Part shown: in pieces, positions 20,744-31,956 of the stretch
How positions within the stretch are numbered: position 1 is the stretch's first letter
Layout of the letters: each line of letters opens with the position of its first letter
Assembly: GCA_037501455.1 (NCBI GenBank)
Contig: CM074855.1
Span: forward strand, 59,403,001 to 59,467,000
Direction of reading: 5' to 3'
Origin: Lantana camara
Lineage: Eukaryota > Streptophyta > Magnoliopsida > Lamiales > Verbenaceae
DNA: 64,000 nt
The notes under the pieces: model-generated
What the model saw: the letters and a program-made list of their open reading frames with translations, nothing else
Told to the model about the DNA's origin: nothing
Database searches by the model: none
Position numbers and translations under genes: made by a program

Positions 20744-23654
20744 TGTAACACCCGAGCGTAAGGTGTCACATCCCCCGCACCGAGACCCGACCCGAATATG
20801 AAATAAACGATCCATACCCGAGCTAAATCACGACGAACGGGGACAAACACACACTTTATGCTAGGCGGGACTAACCCTTGAACCCTAAAATCATAATTAC
20901 ACATTAAAGCGGAAGCAATAAACGAACAAAGCATATCATATATATACCATGAGCATCCAAGCTCCAAAATATAATTCATATACAACAATGCAAGCCATCA
21001 CGGCCCAAAACATGTGTACGCTCCAATATAATATCCATATACAATAATCAAAAGTGTGAGATGCAAGTGTAAGACCAAAATACAGAGCTGGAGACGAATG
21101 CAAGACCTAGGACTCGTATTCCCGCCTAGCTCTCTCGACACCTGCACCAAAAAGCTGAAAAGCAAACGGGTTCAGTCCAAAAGGGACTGGTGGGTATAAA
21201 ACATTGGTAATATATAACTGAATTTAAACAATCACATGCAGATTATAATCCTAAGGGAGGTTTTAGAAACGGTTCCCAACTAGGAAAAATAGAGGAATCA
21301 TCGGAAGGGATTATAATGATCAATTTTACAATAGGTCATTAGTGGCCCGGCGAGTGGGCGTGCATCAACTCCAACCAACACCATGTGTTATTCAACAATC
21401 ATTCATTCATTAAGTCTTTCATGCATATCGTTCTTTTGTGCACAATCAATCGATTCTATTCAATCGGTCATATACACCTTCTTCCTCCGGGTTGGTGGAC
21501 GGGCTTGCAAGACCTGGCCACCCAATCATTGGCCAAAAGGGGTTACATGACTCCCCAGATGGCACTTAGCTCCCTTTCCCCGCCAATCTCCTGACGAGGT
21601 CCGGTACCGCCGTTCATTAGTGGGAACTAGTGTGAGGGATCACCGTCAGCCTATGCTTCCTCGGATAGCCACTCACACCAAGAACCCCGGGCCCCAATCA
21701 GTGCAATCAATCAATCAACACTCGCCAAAACATTTGGTAGGGTTCGAGAAATAAGGTCTTTACGTTTGCAATCATTTACTCAAAAAAAGACTCAATATAT
21801 ATATATATCGTATCACTTTGGCTTAAAGCTTTTCACATAGGGAGATATATCGGGTCCTTTTATCTAAGTAGAAGAGAAACCCACCTTATAATGACAAAAG
21901 AAGATACGAAACCCTCAAGGATTGGCCTTGTTTCCCACGGGATCAAAATCTGTGCAAGAAAGGTAAAGTGAGACTCAAAATGACCAATTAAGGCGCTCGA
22001 CAATGAAATGATCATGATATGAATGCATAAAAGATCATGTTATATCATAAAAATGTTCATGTGCACTATTAAGGAATTTAGAACATATAATCAAACCATT
22101 CGTTCATATATTTCATTCAAATTCATAAATTCATAACATTCATAATGCATATCAATTAATCTAAAATTCCATTTAATAATCATAACACGTAATATATTGC
22201 ATTTATAATTACAAAATAAACAAGTAAATACATTCAATTAAATTTAAGAAATTAAATAAAACATGAATTAAATAACAATTAAATTCTAAAGTTTAAACAA
22301 ATCAAACGCAGCAACAAAACTGACGCAGGTAGCTTAGCCGAAAACAGAGCAACACAACAACCTTCAATATCTCATTAATGATAGCTCATGAATGCTTTAA
22401 CTACCAGCTAAAACATTACCATAAATGCCAAGAAGAGATCAAGACAATCATTTTCATGCTTGGAATCATCCAAAAAGCTCAAGGATTGAAAGAGATCAAC
22501 CAAACTCAAACCTAAATCTATATATATCCATTTCTGCCCAAAAGCTCACGAAATCATGCTCAAATTTAGGGATGAATGAATGAAAATGACTCATAATGGA
22601 TGTACATAACATAACCAAGCTTACCTTGTGGATTAATGGAGGTTTGGAAGAGATTAGAGCTTAAATCTCAAGAGGTTTGCTTGAGCTACGGGATTTCTGG
22701 AAAACAGAGGAAAGAGGGCTGAATTTCTCTAAGTGAGAGAGAGTATTTCGGTTGGGGAGGATAATGATCAGCTAGATGGTTGAGTTAGTGTCCCATAGGT
22801 TCAAACCATGGTTAATTTGGTCAAGTATGGTAAGAGATATGACTATTTTGGTGAAATGTTACAGTTTTGGCGCCGTGTGGGTTTTTCGGTTGGATTTCGG
22901 AGGTTGAAATGATTCTGGAAAAATATAAGGCTAAGTTTACTAAACTCGAATTTTCGTTACGAGTTCAGCGAAGTTGACGAAACTCGAATCCGAGTTTCCT
23001 AGCTCAAGATATTAAATACGGAACCAAGGGTGCGCTAAGTGCTCGTTAGCCCCCCCCTCCCCCCCCCCCCCCCCCCCCCCCGACTTGGATTCCAAAATCA
23101 AACTAAATTCGTTAACATGTCAAATGAATTCGAAAACATAAACCGAGAATATAAGCATGTTCATAACATACATATTTACGACATATTACAATTGCACGAC
23201 GATTCGATATCAATTCATATAAGAACGATGCACAAAATGAACAATCAAGCACATATTAAGGCAATGCTTACACATTTCATTCCAAATCCATGCATAATTA
23301 AAATTTTAAATAAATAAATCAAATTAGAATATAAACATATATTAAAGTCTCGTAATTAATTAAATAAATTAATTAATATAGTTAAGCATGATTAATTAGC
23401 GTAATACTTAATTAACATTAATTATTAAATTAATCAACAATTAACGAAATATAAATAGATATATATATATATATATATATTTATTTAAAATACAAATTAT
23501 TTTAAAATAATATTGAATTAAAATAAATTATAATAAAATAAAATAATAACAATTTATAATAAAATTAAATATAAAACACGTAAAGATAATTATTTTGCGC
23601 AAATTTGTAAACACATACGTCATACCTTTACATCTGAAAAGTCGGGGCGTCACA
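20744..23654 (-). repeat. Element D, 5' LTR
   Basis: On the minus strand it starts TGTGACGCCCCGAC at 23,654 and ends GGTGTTACA at 20,744. It holds the poly-G tract, start block (about 22,960-23,045), splice donor CACAAG|GTAAGC (22,619-22,629) and hairpin 21,173-21,189 (CAGTCC, AAAAG, GGACTG). A deletion near 22,300 removed about 0.58 kb including the palindrome cluster and microsatellites still present in the 3' LTR. Confidence 0.93.
23050..23081 (+). repeat. Poly-C tract in D 5' LTR
   Basis: Thirty-two bases, all C except one T, at the same LTR position as 15,355-15,380. The lengths differ, as expected for a slippage-prone run. Confidence 0.95.
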
Positions 23655-23854
23655 AATCTGAATTGAAATCAGAGGCAAAACGAACAAGATACAAAGCATA
23701 GACGGTTAAACGTTTAAATAAATCAATTCCTTAAAACAAATAATTAGCAATTAAGCACTTAAACAATTAATAAATATCAAATAATCACATAATTAAATAA
23801 TTAAATCGCGCACATAATCGAATACCTGAAAGTCTGAACGATCGGGATGTTACA
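23655..23854 (-). repeat. Solo LTR C, first 200 bp (minus strand)
   Basis: On the minus strand it begins TGTAACATCCC at 23,854. The ATTTAATTATTTAATTATGTGATTA-like stretch matches the start of LTRs G and H. It is separated from the rest of C by element D and a junction deletion. CTTTG at 23,855-23,859 is the right TSD copy. Confidence 0.8.
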
Positions 23855-25476
23855 CTTTGTGTCTAGTTTCATACCCAACAAGAAGAACTCAATTCCAACT
23901 TCTAGAACTCAAGATATTCCTGTTTTCCTACAGCGTGTGCATTTTCCAAAATTGTCGATTTTTGCCCAATTTCGCAAAAGCCTCTCTTTTTCCATTCCTT
24001 TCACTCTCTTGGCTCCCATATGTGAATTATATGATATATATGCTAGATTAATTGATAATTATGCTTCTACTTGACACTTCTTGGTACTTAATTGCTCAAA
24101 CGTGATTGTTTTTCTGCATGCCCTATATGAATTGAACTTGTCATATTTGAATGATATGAATACATGACTCCTTGAGATTAATTTCACCTCTTAGGTGTTA
24201 ATTGATTTTCATACATGCTAAGTGTCACTTGATTGCTAGTTTTATTTATTTACATGAGCATGGCCGTGCGTCATACTTGGTCTCATATTGCGTCTCGTCT
24301 CACGAGTTTCCATTATTCCCTCTCTTGTCCAGTTTTTCTCCAGGACGGAGATCATTGATTGTTTGGGCACTTTCTTGTATCCTTGTCTTGTTCCGTCGCT
24401 CGTCAGGTGAGGTTTAATTCTAGACATATAGAACCCCTATAACCTTATGTGATGTTTTCGGCCAAAATATATCTATATATCTATAGTTTTCCAAACCTTA
24501 ATGATTTTCAATTGATTTCACGAAACAGATTGATTGATTGATTGATTGGCCGAGTAAGCATGTTCACGTTGGGCCCGAGGGTAGTGTATTGAGCCAACCG
24601 GGAAAGCAAGGGCAGACGGTTAACTCTTGCACTATCCTCACAACTTTTGGGATGACCCCTGAGTCCACTAGGAGATTAGTGGAGGAAGGAGTTCCAGGCA
24701 TAGGGATTCATGAACCTTATGCCCAGATTGATTGGGTGGTGTGGCCTTCCAATCCCACCATCACCCGGAGGAAGAAGGGGTTATTGAAACTGCTAATTGT
24801 GCACTATAATTGATTGCTTGATCACCTAATCACTTACTAACAGAATTATTGTACATAGTCGATGAAAGGTTGGAGAATTTCCCTCACTCGCCGGGCCACT
24901 GATTGATTGAATTGAAACCGATTGAATTGTTAAATTGATTAGTTGTAATCTCGGGCGAGTTGTATTTTATTATTGAACTTATATTGTTTCTTTTTATAAA
25001 ACCTTACCCGAGATTATGGCTTGCGTGGTAATTGAGCTAATATTTATTTATAAACCCCTCACTCAGTCTTTCGTAGACTGACACCTCAGATTTTCAGGTT
25101 GCAAGTTGCGTGTTAGGCGGGATTGAGTCGGTCTTTATTTTTGGGTCTAGCATCATTTCATGTACATTAGTGGGGCATATACGATTTTGTATCTTGGTAC
25201 TTATGTATATTAAAACGTGATCTTGGAAGTGATTGTATATATTGAAATGTTGGTCACAAAGATGTTATTGATGAAATATATGTCTCTTATGCTTCCGTTT
25301 TAATTTTATGCACATTAGTATTTACTTGAGGGTTAGTCCCGCCTAGCTAGAGTGTCGTTTATTTTTTTTATTGTCTCCCGTTCACTATCGGCTTGATTCA
25401 TGTATGGGTGCTCGTTCCATATGTGGATTGAACTATAGTGCAGGGGATGTGGCTACCTAGCATTCCGGGTGCTACA
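23855..25476 (+). repeat. Element B, 3' LTR, second part
   Basis: It resumes at TGTGTCTAGTTTCATACCCAA, directly comparable with 38,364-38,390. It contains the conserved CCGTGCGTCATA...block (about 24,262-24,420), a 225-bp conserved block (24,558-24,782) and the hairpin 25,064-25,080. It ends GGGTGCTACA at 25,476. CATAT (25,477-25,481) is the predicted right TSD, whose partner lies left of the window. Confidence 0.9.
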
Positions 25477-25665
25477 CATATTCTGCCTGAATGGCGGAGC
25501 AGTAAGTTGGAAAAGCTCCAAACAAGCAACCACTACAGATTCGACCATTGAGGTCAAATACTTGATTGCAAACGATGTTGTTAAGGAAGGTTTTTGGGTA
25601 AGAGACTTCATCCACGATCTGGGTGAAGTTCCTAGCACTAAAGATTCCGTTACGGTGTTTTGTGA
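25477..25665 (+). pseudogene. Element J: Ty1/copia RNase H, N-terminal fragment
   Basis: The frame from 25,478 reads through NGGAVSWKSSKQATTTDST and on to VTVFCD, the C-terminal RT/RNase H region of Ty1/copia pol. It is cut on the left by element B and on the right by a CACTA element. The sequence continues in the same sense at 28,282. Conserved E-A-E-Y of the family reads E-V-K-Y. All upstream copia domains would lie left of the window. Confidence 0.9.
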
Positions 25666-25689
25666 CACTATTAGAAAACTATCAAATTG

Positions 25690-26515
25690 TGACCGAAATT
25701 TAGCAACAAAAACTATTCGTTGTTATTTAGTAACGAAAATAGCAACGAACAATAAATTCGTGGCAAAATGATTTAGCAACGGAATTTTCGTTGCTAAATT
25801 CGTTGCTATATATGGAATAAAATAGCAACAAATTTTTTGTTGCTAAAATTAAATAATAATTAAATAAATAAATTGGTAAATATAGCGACGAAAATTTCGT
25901 TGCTATTCCAATTAAAATTTAGTAAAAATAAATATTTAATAAAAATATTTGGCAACGGATATTTTCGTTGCTATAAATAATTTATTAAAAAATTTGATAA
26001 AATATTTATGATTTAGCAACGGAAAATTCGTTGCTAATGAAATAAAAAACTATTAAAAATAAAAATTTAATATAAATATTTAGCCAATGGATTTTCCGTT
26101 TAGCAACGGAAAATCCGTTGCTAATGAAATAAAAAACTATTAAATTTAATTTAATATAAATATTTAGCCAATTGAAATAAAATTCTAATAAAAAGTAATA
26201 TAATATTTATATAAAATAGCAATGGATTTTCCGTTTAGCAACTAATTTTTCGTTGCTATATGGAATTAAAAAATTAATAAAAATTAATAACTAATAAAAA
26301 TATTAGCAATGGAAAATCCGTTCCTATAAACAATTGTTTAAAAACTTGATATAATATTCATAATTTAGCAACGAAAAATCCGTTGCTATAAATAGTTAAT
26401 AAAAAATTAATAGAATACTTATGATTTAGCAACGGAAAATTCGTTCTATAAATAGTTGATTAAAAATTTAATAGAATATTTACAATTTAGCAACAAAAAA
26501 TCCGTTGCTGTTTAG
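25690..26515. repeat. CACTA left subterminal motif array
   Basis: More than a dozen copies or variants of TAGCAACGGA and TTCGTTGCTA occur, often back to back as inverted pairs such as GCAACGGAATTTTCGTTGC. Subterminal repeats of this kind bind the CACTA transposase. Confidence 0.85.
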
Positions 26516-26846
26516 ATTGTAATTTCTTTATTTAGACAAAAAAAAATTATTAAAATATTTTGTTTATTTGATTTAATATACATATAAATGTAATTATTTA
26601 AACTTTCATCCTTATTCTTTCACGCTCTCTCACACACATATATCCATATACATATGAATGTTAGATCTACAAATTAACATCTACAAGTTGTATAACACAA
26701 TAATTCCTTAATATTTAGATATAGTTCTACAAATTTAAATATAAATACTTTATATTAAAAGAAAAGTTCTTCATTTAACAACTAACGGTTACATAACACA
26801 ATAATTCCTCAATATTTAGATATAATTCTAAAAATTAAAATATAAA

Positions 26847-27133
26847 GGGGCAATTCCTTAAAACTCCCCATGGGTTTGAAAACTTCCTTTTAGCTCCCCA
26901 TTTTCAAATACATCATTTGGGGTTTTAGATACGCGATTCTAGGATTTAGATACGCAATTCTGGGATTTGGATACATGATTCTAGGATTTAGATACATGAT
27001 TTTTTCCTTGTATTTCAAATACATCATTTGAGGTTTTAGATACGCGATTCTTGAGTTTTAATACATCATTTTTGAAAATGGGGAGCTAAAAGGAATTGGG
27101 CTTATCATTTGGGGAGTTTTCGGGAATTCCCCG
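26847..27133. mobile_element. Mutator-like MITE, 287 bp
   Basis: Its ends are imperfect inverted repeats of about 65 bp (GGGGCAATTCC ... CTTTTAGCTCCCCATTTTCAAA at the left, complement at the right). An exact 9-bp TSD AAATATAAA flanks it (26,838-26,846 and 27,134-27,142), the length made by Mutator-type transposases. The interior repeats a short motif (TTTAGATACGCGATTCT and variants) five or six times. It does not code. Confidence 0.85.
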
Positions 27134-27394
27134 AAATATAAATGTTTCATATTAAGAAAATAATTCTTTAATAAGTTATTCATATAAGATAGCTAAATAA
27201 TACAATAGTTCCTCAAAATGCAGGTATTGTTCTACAAATGTATTAGTGAATACTTTATATTAACATAAAAGTTTTTTATTTAACAACCCACTAAATCTAA
27301 CTGTTTAGTTATTTAAACTTTCATCTTTCTTTTATATGTCATAAAAACTTATACTTAAATTGATATACATGAATATGATATGTTTGAGGGTATA

Positions 27395-27435
27395 TATACA
27401 TATATATATACATATATATATACACACACAGACAT
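27395..27435. repeat. TA-rich microsatellite in CACTA
   Basis: Runs of ATATATATACAT are followed by ACACACAGACAT. Confidence 0.7.
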
Positions 27436-27720
27436 ATGTATGTTAAGATCATATGATACGATAGCTATTATTAAATAGACTAATATAATAGTATTTTTAA
27501 TATAAAGTATTTAATATATTCTTCAAGTTTATATATTAAAATATTATTGTATAAACACGTATATATTTAATACAAATAGTCATATTTGTGTATATTTATA
27601 TTTTAACAAATAACAAATACTTAAAAAATTAATTCAAATTTGTGTATTTTGGTTTCAATTCAAATTTGTGTAAGAATATTTGATTGTTGTTATATATATA
27701 AAATGACCTGATATTATTAG

Positions 27721-27930
27721 TAATATAGTTAGCCAAACTGGTTTGGGCTTTAACCTTCGACCTTGGGGATTCAAGTTCGACCCCTTGCATGCGCGAGAAA
27801 TTTGAACAATTAATTTGGGCTCCGTGGTGGCTCGATGAGGGCTTGTGCCGCTCGTGTGGGGTTGGCTCGATGGTGGTTCGACTAGCTAGGGCTTGTGTGG
27901 GGTGGGTTGCCCCACAAATTATTATTATTT
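27721..27930 (+). mobile_element. Possible tRNA-derived SINE fragment
   Basis: AGCCAAACTGG (27,731-27,741) fits the RNA polymerase III A box and AGTTCGACCCC (27,774-27,784) fits the B box at 10 of 11 positions. Their 32-nt separation is that of a tRNA gene. Downstream unrelated sequence ends in an ATTATTATT run, as in some plant SINEs. No clear TSD and no tRNA cloverleaf is seen. It could be chance or a decayed tRNA-like sequence captured by the CACTA element. Confidence 0.4.
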
Positions 27931-27954
27931 TCATTAATTTAAATTTTACAATTT

Positions 27955-28262
27955 ACAACGGATTTTGCAACGAAGAATTCGTTGCAAAAATGCAAAAAGT
28001 TAAATTAATTATGGTTTGGTTTGCAACGGAAAATCCGTTGCTAAATCTGTTACTAAAAAATTCGTTGCTAAATCCGTTTGTGATAATCCGTTGCTATAAA
28101 TTCGTTGCTAATTTCATTGCTAATATTCGTTGCTAATAATTCGTTGCTAAATCCGTTACTATAGATTAGCCACGAGGGTTATAGCAACGAAAAATTTTTG
28201 CTGCTAAATCCGTTGCTAATCCCAATCCGTTGCTAATTTAGCCAAAACCTGTTGCCATCGAG
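27955..28262. repeat. CACTA right subterminal motif array
   Basis: More than ten copies of TTCGTTGCTAA / CCGTTGCTAA lie mostly in one direction toward the right end. Confidence 0.85.
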
Positions 28263-28281
28263 CGTTTTTCTAGTAGTGTGA

Positions 28282-28513
28282 CAACACAGGGGCGATTGCT
28301 CAAGCAAGAGAACCAAGATCTCACCAAAGGACCAAACACATTTTGAGGAAGTATCATTTAATTCGTGAAATAATCAAGAGGGGAGATGTACAAATTGAAA
28401 GGTTCACATCGACAGAGAACATGAAAGATCCACTTACAAAAGCTCTTAGTCAACAAGCTTTCGAAGGAAATCTTCAGAAGATGGGACTTAGATTATCACT
28501 TGAATGGCTTTGA
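28282..28513 (+). pseudogene. Element J: Ty1/copia RNase H, C-terminal fragment
   Basis: The frame includes GAIAQAREPRSHQRTKHI, YHLIREIIKRGDVQIE and DPLTKALSQ, the conserved C-terminal end of copia pol. It ends with TGA at 28,511-28,513. The polypurine-like AAGTGGGAGAT follows and abuts the 3' LTR. With the left fragment it makes one frame once the CACTA and one TSD copy are removed. Confidence 0.93.
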
Positions 28514-28529
28514 CGGGCAAGTGGGAGAT

Positions 28530-29935
28530 TGTTAGGAATATTGCCCTTAAAGCAGCATTTATGCTTTACTATTGCCTTGTAAAATCACAAATAGTCATTG
28601 AATAATAAACGAAATGATTTTGTTCATAGGCAATCACTTCTTTATATGCTTATTAATGTCTATTTGGGTTTGACTGTGTTTTGCATGTTTGAACTCCCCT
28701 AATCCAATAAGGCCGTTAAGAACTTTGCCCTTATGGGAACGACACATGAAACAAGTTCTTAACTCCATAGGCGAGGATTAGAAACTTCTCCAAATCGATG
28801 AGTCCGACAAACAGTGGAAGTGTCGACCTTGACTCCGTTGAGACTTGCTTATATGATTATGTCCTTTGAAAGGATCATTCAATTTCATGGAATGATAAGT
28901 GCATATGATGATGCGTTTATAATATATAACGGTGATTGTTATAAGAACTTCATCAATGAGATGTCCCACGTAAAAACATTCCTAAATGGGAAAGGAAGTC
29001 TCCTGGAAACATCCAGCTTAGAAAATATCTAACAGGTCAATGACGTGATTATTGATCCTTTGACTTGAGATTCTGTAATGTCTCATATGAGCTAACTCTG
29101 TAATCTTTGATATAGGCTCAAAAGGGTGTCGCCATATAGACACCTGAACCACGGCCTATGTTGAGATTACACAAGTGGCATATGCAGAATTAGTAGAATT
29201 GATAAAGGACCTACACTTGTTAAGAACAAGAATGATCTCTTACTGATTAAGTTGTTCGTAGTCCATTAAATACTAAACCATTGGCCAAAGTGGATAAAAG
29301 ATCGAGACATCAAGAAAATGGGGTTTTCTTGGATTGAGAACTAAATTGATATGAATGGAACTTAACTTTAAAGATCAAGAATAACAAGGCTCTGAATATT
29401 ATACCCAGAATACAAGGGTTATGGTAGGATGTTAATATGACTAACGAAGGATCAAATTGTTGATCGAACAGGGACCCGAAAAGGTGGGCCCCGCCAGGTG
29501 TCACACAAGGTACGTGACTGCCACGTGTCCTGCACACGTGGCCACCAGATGTCACCCACACGTGGCCGATACGTGTTACGCACACGTGTCGGTGATGTGG
29601 CTCCGAACGTGTGATTTATTTCACATGTGAATTCTTTTCTATAATTAATTAATTAAATTGTATTAATTAATTTTTGTTAATTAATTAACTATGAATTAAT
29701 TGTTAAGACTATTCTCAAAATAATTAACCCAATAAATAATTAATTATGAATTAAGTTATTTACTGAATAAATTGACTTTTGACTTAATATTAGATAAAAG
29801 TTGAAAAGTCAAACTTACTATTGTAGGAGAGAGAAAGCATTTCTTGCTAGAGTTGGAGAATAAGTTAAGAACTTATTATTCAACTAGTTCTGAACTCGTG
29901 CCTGATAATTATTGATTGTAAAATAAATAAAAAAA
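28530..29935 (+). repeat. Element J, 3' LTR (right end uncertain)
   Basis: It starts TGTTAGGAATATTGCCC right after the purine tract, a common start of plant copia LTRs. It holds a G-box cluster at 29,512-29,612. I could not identify the CA end or a TSD; the boundary is placed where AT-rich duplicated sequence begins. Confidence 0.65.
29511..29612. promoter_or_regulatory. G-box/ABRE cluster in copia LTR
   Basis: Seven ACGTG cores lie within 100 bp (starting 29,512, 29,523, 29,536, 29,560, 29,571, 29,584 and 29,607). Four are full CACGTG palindromes. Such sites bind bZIP and bHLH factors, including abscisic-acid-response bZIPs, which suggests a stress-responsive LTR promoter. Activity is inferred. 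Confidence 0.6.
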
Positions 29936-30651
29936 TTTAAGTTATATATATATTTAGATAATATTAAATTATAAATCAGTAAATAATTTCTTTCAAATAA
30001 TTATAATCAATTTTAAAGTGTAAAACTATATAATGAAGAATCGAAATGTATTGAAAAAAATATAAAATTTCATTACAAATTATGGTAGAAAATTAAGTTA
30101 TATATATTTTTAGATAATATTAAATTATAAATTAAAAAAATACTTTTTTTTTAATAATTATAATCAATTTTAAAGTGTAAAACTGTATGATGAGAAATCA
30201 AAAAAGTATCGAAAAAAATAACAACATGAAATGATGACAAATCGAAAAAGTATCGAAAAAAATAACAACATGAAATGAGACTATAAAGTGATTTTAAAAG
30301 GTCAAACTAATTTCATGTATTAACAGGATTGTAAATTTGTAATGCAATCAAATACGAACTACGATAGAAAACATTAAAAATATAAAATTTCAATGAGTTC
30401 ATTTGAGCTAGCGCATCGAATCAAGCTTCTTTTTGCGATATATTATTTTATTATTTAGCATTATATGAAAAGGTATATTAACGAATAACAAAAAGAAAAG
30501 TAAATCAAATTTTGTTAAACATAATCATTTTACAAACTCATTCATAATAATTAAAATAAAAAAACGACACATATAAGAGAATTCATATGTTAACTATCCT
30601 AAAACAATATTGAATTTAAAAGTACATATTCATCTTAATATAAAGGTTAAA
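29936..30651. repeat. AT-rich spacer with a tandem duplication
   Basis: A unit of about 158 bp is repeated at about 29,936-30,093 and 30,094-30,250, sharing AGATAATATTAAATTATAAAT and AATTATAATCAATTTTAAAG. A second short direct repeat (AAAGTATCGAAAAAAATAAC, about 30,204 and 30,247) follows. TTAAA at 30,647-30,651 is the left TSD of element E. I see no gene. Confidence 0.75.
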
Positions 30652-31751
30652 TGTAAAATCCCGCTCATTCGGCCGTACAGGTACGTGGTTCGGGAGTACT
30701 AAGTGCACATTTAAATTAATTTCATTACGCAATTTACGTGTTTAGTTTATTCTTTATGTGAAATACTTGAATTATATGATTTAATATTTGAATTTTTTAT
30801 TTGAACCCTATTTGAATTATTTGAACGTTTTTACCTTTTACATCGTTTTTAATCCGTTTTCGTTCCTAACTTTCATGATTATGTGATATGTATGAATTAT
30901 ACGTGTTTTGGATGAGTTTTTATGCTCGTTGCATGTTTTCAAGTTCGTCTGATACGGTTTTCAAACCGTTTTAATTTGTTAGGGACTTAAGGGACTAATT
31001 TAATTTAGCGCACCTTGGGTTCCGGAAGGCGTATCTCGGGATCGGGAATTCGGATTTGAATTGCGGAAATTACATCGGACTCGTAACGCATAATGGAAGC
31101 TAGAGAACTTGGCCTCATATTTTTCTAAGCCAGTTTGATACCCCGTATTTCGCCCGGAACGCGTCCCTTGTGACAGTTTTGCGACCCTCGCCCGTTTTGC
31201 TCATATCCGACCCATTTCTTATCCGAATTGACCCGTTTTTTAACCCATTTTCTCCTATTTTAACCCTTTACCTCACTATCCCTCTCTCATTTCGGACCCA
31301 GCTCAGGAAAAAGAAGAAAATAGGCAGAAAAGTAACAGCCATGGGGAGAAAAGGAAAGAGGGCAGTCACTATTCACTCATGGACATTTCTTGCTCGTTCG
31401 ACCTCCATTTCTCGTCAAATTCGAAAGGTATGCCCAGAATTCAAACCTACGTCTTCTTGATTTTCTTTTAAATCTGATTTTGTTCATTTTCATCCATGTT
31501 TGATCATGTTTTGGGTGAGGTATGTGAATATTTAGGTTAGATGCATTGTATTGCTATACTTATATATATATATATATAGATATATATATATTTGTAATGC
31601 ATGAGATTTATGTTGTGTGTGTGTGCATGTATGTGAACGTGGGCGGGTATATATATATATATGTATATTTTGTGCATACATGTATATGATATATCATATT
31701 TATAATGTATGATGCATGACTGTGTATCTATTATATATAGTATATTATGTA
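30652..31751 (+). repeat. Element E, 5' LTR, first part
   Basis: It matches 41,152-42,235. It contains the start block (about 31,008-31,130) and the splice-donor-like CGAAAG|GTATGC (GT at 31,428). It is interrupted at 31,751 by LTR K; ATGTA (31,747-31,751) is the left TSD copy. Confidence 0.93.
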
Positions 31752-31956
31752 TGTAAGATCCCGGATTTCAGGGACAGGAAGAAATAGGTAAGTAAAGGGT
31801 TAAGAAGAATTTCCTTTAGAACATTATTTACTATTCACACATTTTTGTAGAAAATTTTCGAGACCTCTTTACCTATCCAATATTGGGTTCAAATGAATTC
31901 TTATGAAATTTTATGAATTATGATATCATTCTGAAACCCTAATTCTCATTATAACT

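Larger units (their letters stand above)
12859..23654 (-). mobile_element. Element D: Ty3/gypsy retrotransposon, Tekay/Del chromovirus type
   Basis: Reading on the minus strand: 5' LTR 23,654-20,744, primer site 20,735-20,724, gag-pol 20,528-15,993, polypurine tract, 3' LTR 15,959-12,859. The polyprotein order gag, zinc knuckle, protease, RT, RNase H, integrase with a C-terminal chromodomain-like tail, the long LTRs and the Met-tRNA primer fit the Tekay clade of plant chromoviruses. The last roughly 400 bp of the 3' LTR are gone, so no TSD can be read. It sits inside solo LTR C. Confidence 0.92.
25666..28278 (+). mobile_element. CACTA (En/Spm-type) DNA transposon, non-autonomous
   Basis: The ends are CACTATTAGAAAA and its inverted partner TTTTTCTAGTAGTG. 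The 3-bp TSD TGA flanks both sides (25,663-25,665 and 28,279-28,281), and removing the element restores the copia reading frame. Both subterminal regions carry many AGCAACGGA / TTCGTTGCTA motifs in both orientations. No transposase-like frame is present in 2.6 kb, so it would depend on an autonomous copy. It contains a MITE and a possible SINE. Strand is arbitrary. Confidence 0.93.

Noticed and set aside
27721..27800. tRNA gene
   Set aside because: A and B boxes are spaced correctly, but I cannot fold acceptor and anticodon arms. SINE head or chance is more likely.
29310..29585. 91-codon minus-strand frame with a repeated THVG-like pattern
   Set aside because: The repetition comes from the CACGTG cluster; a regulatory explanation fits better.
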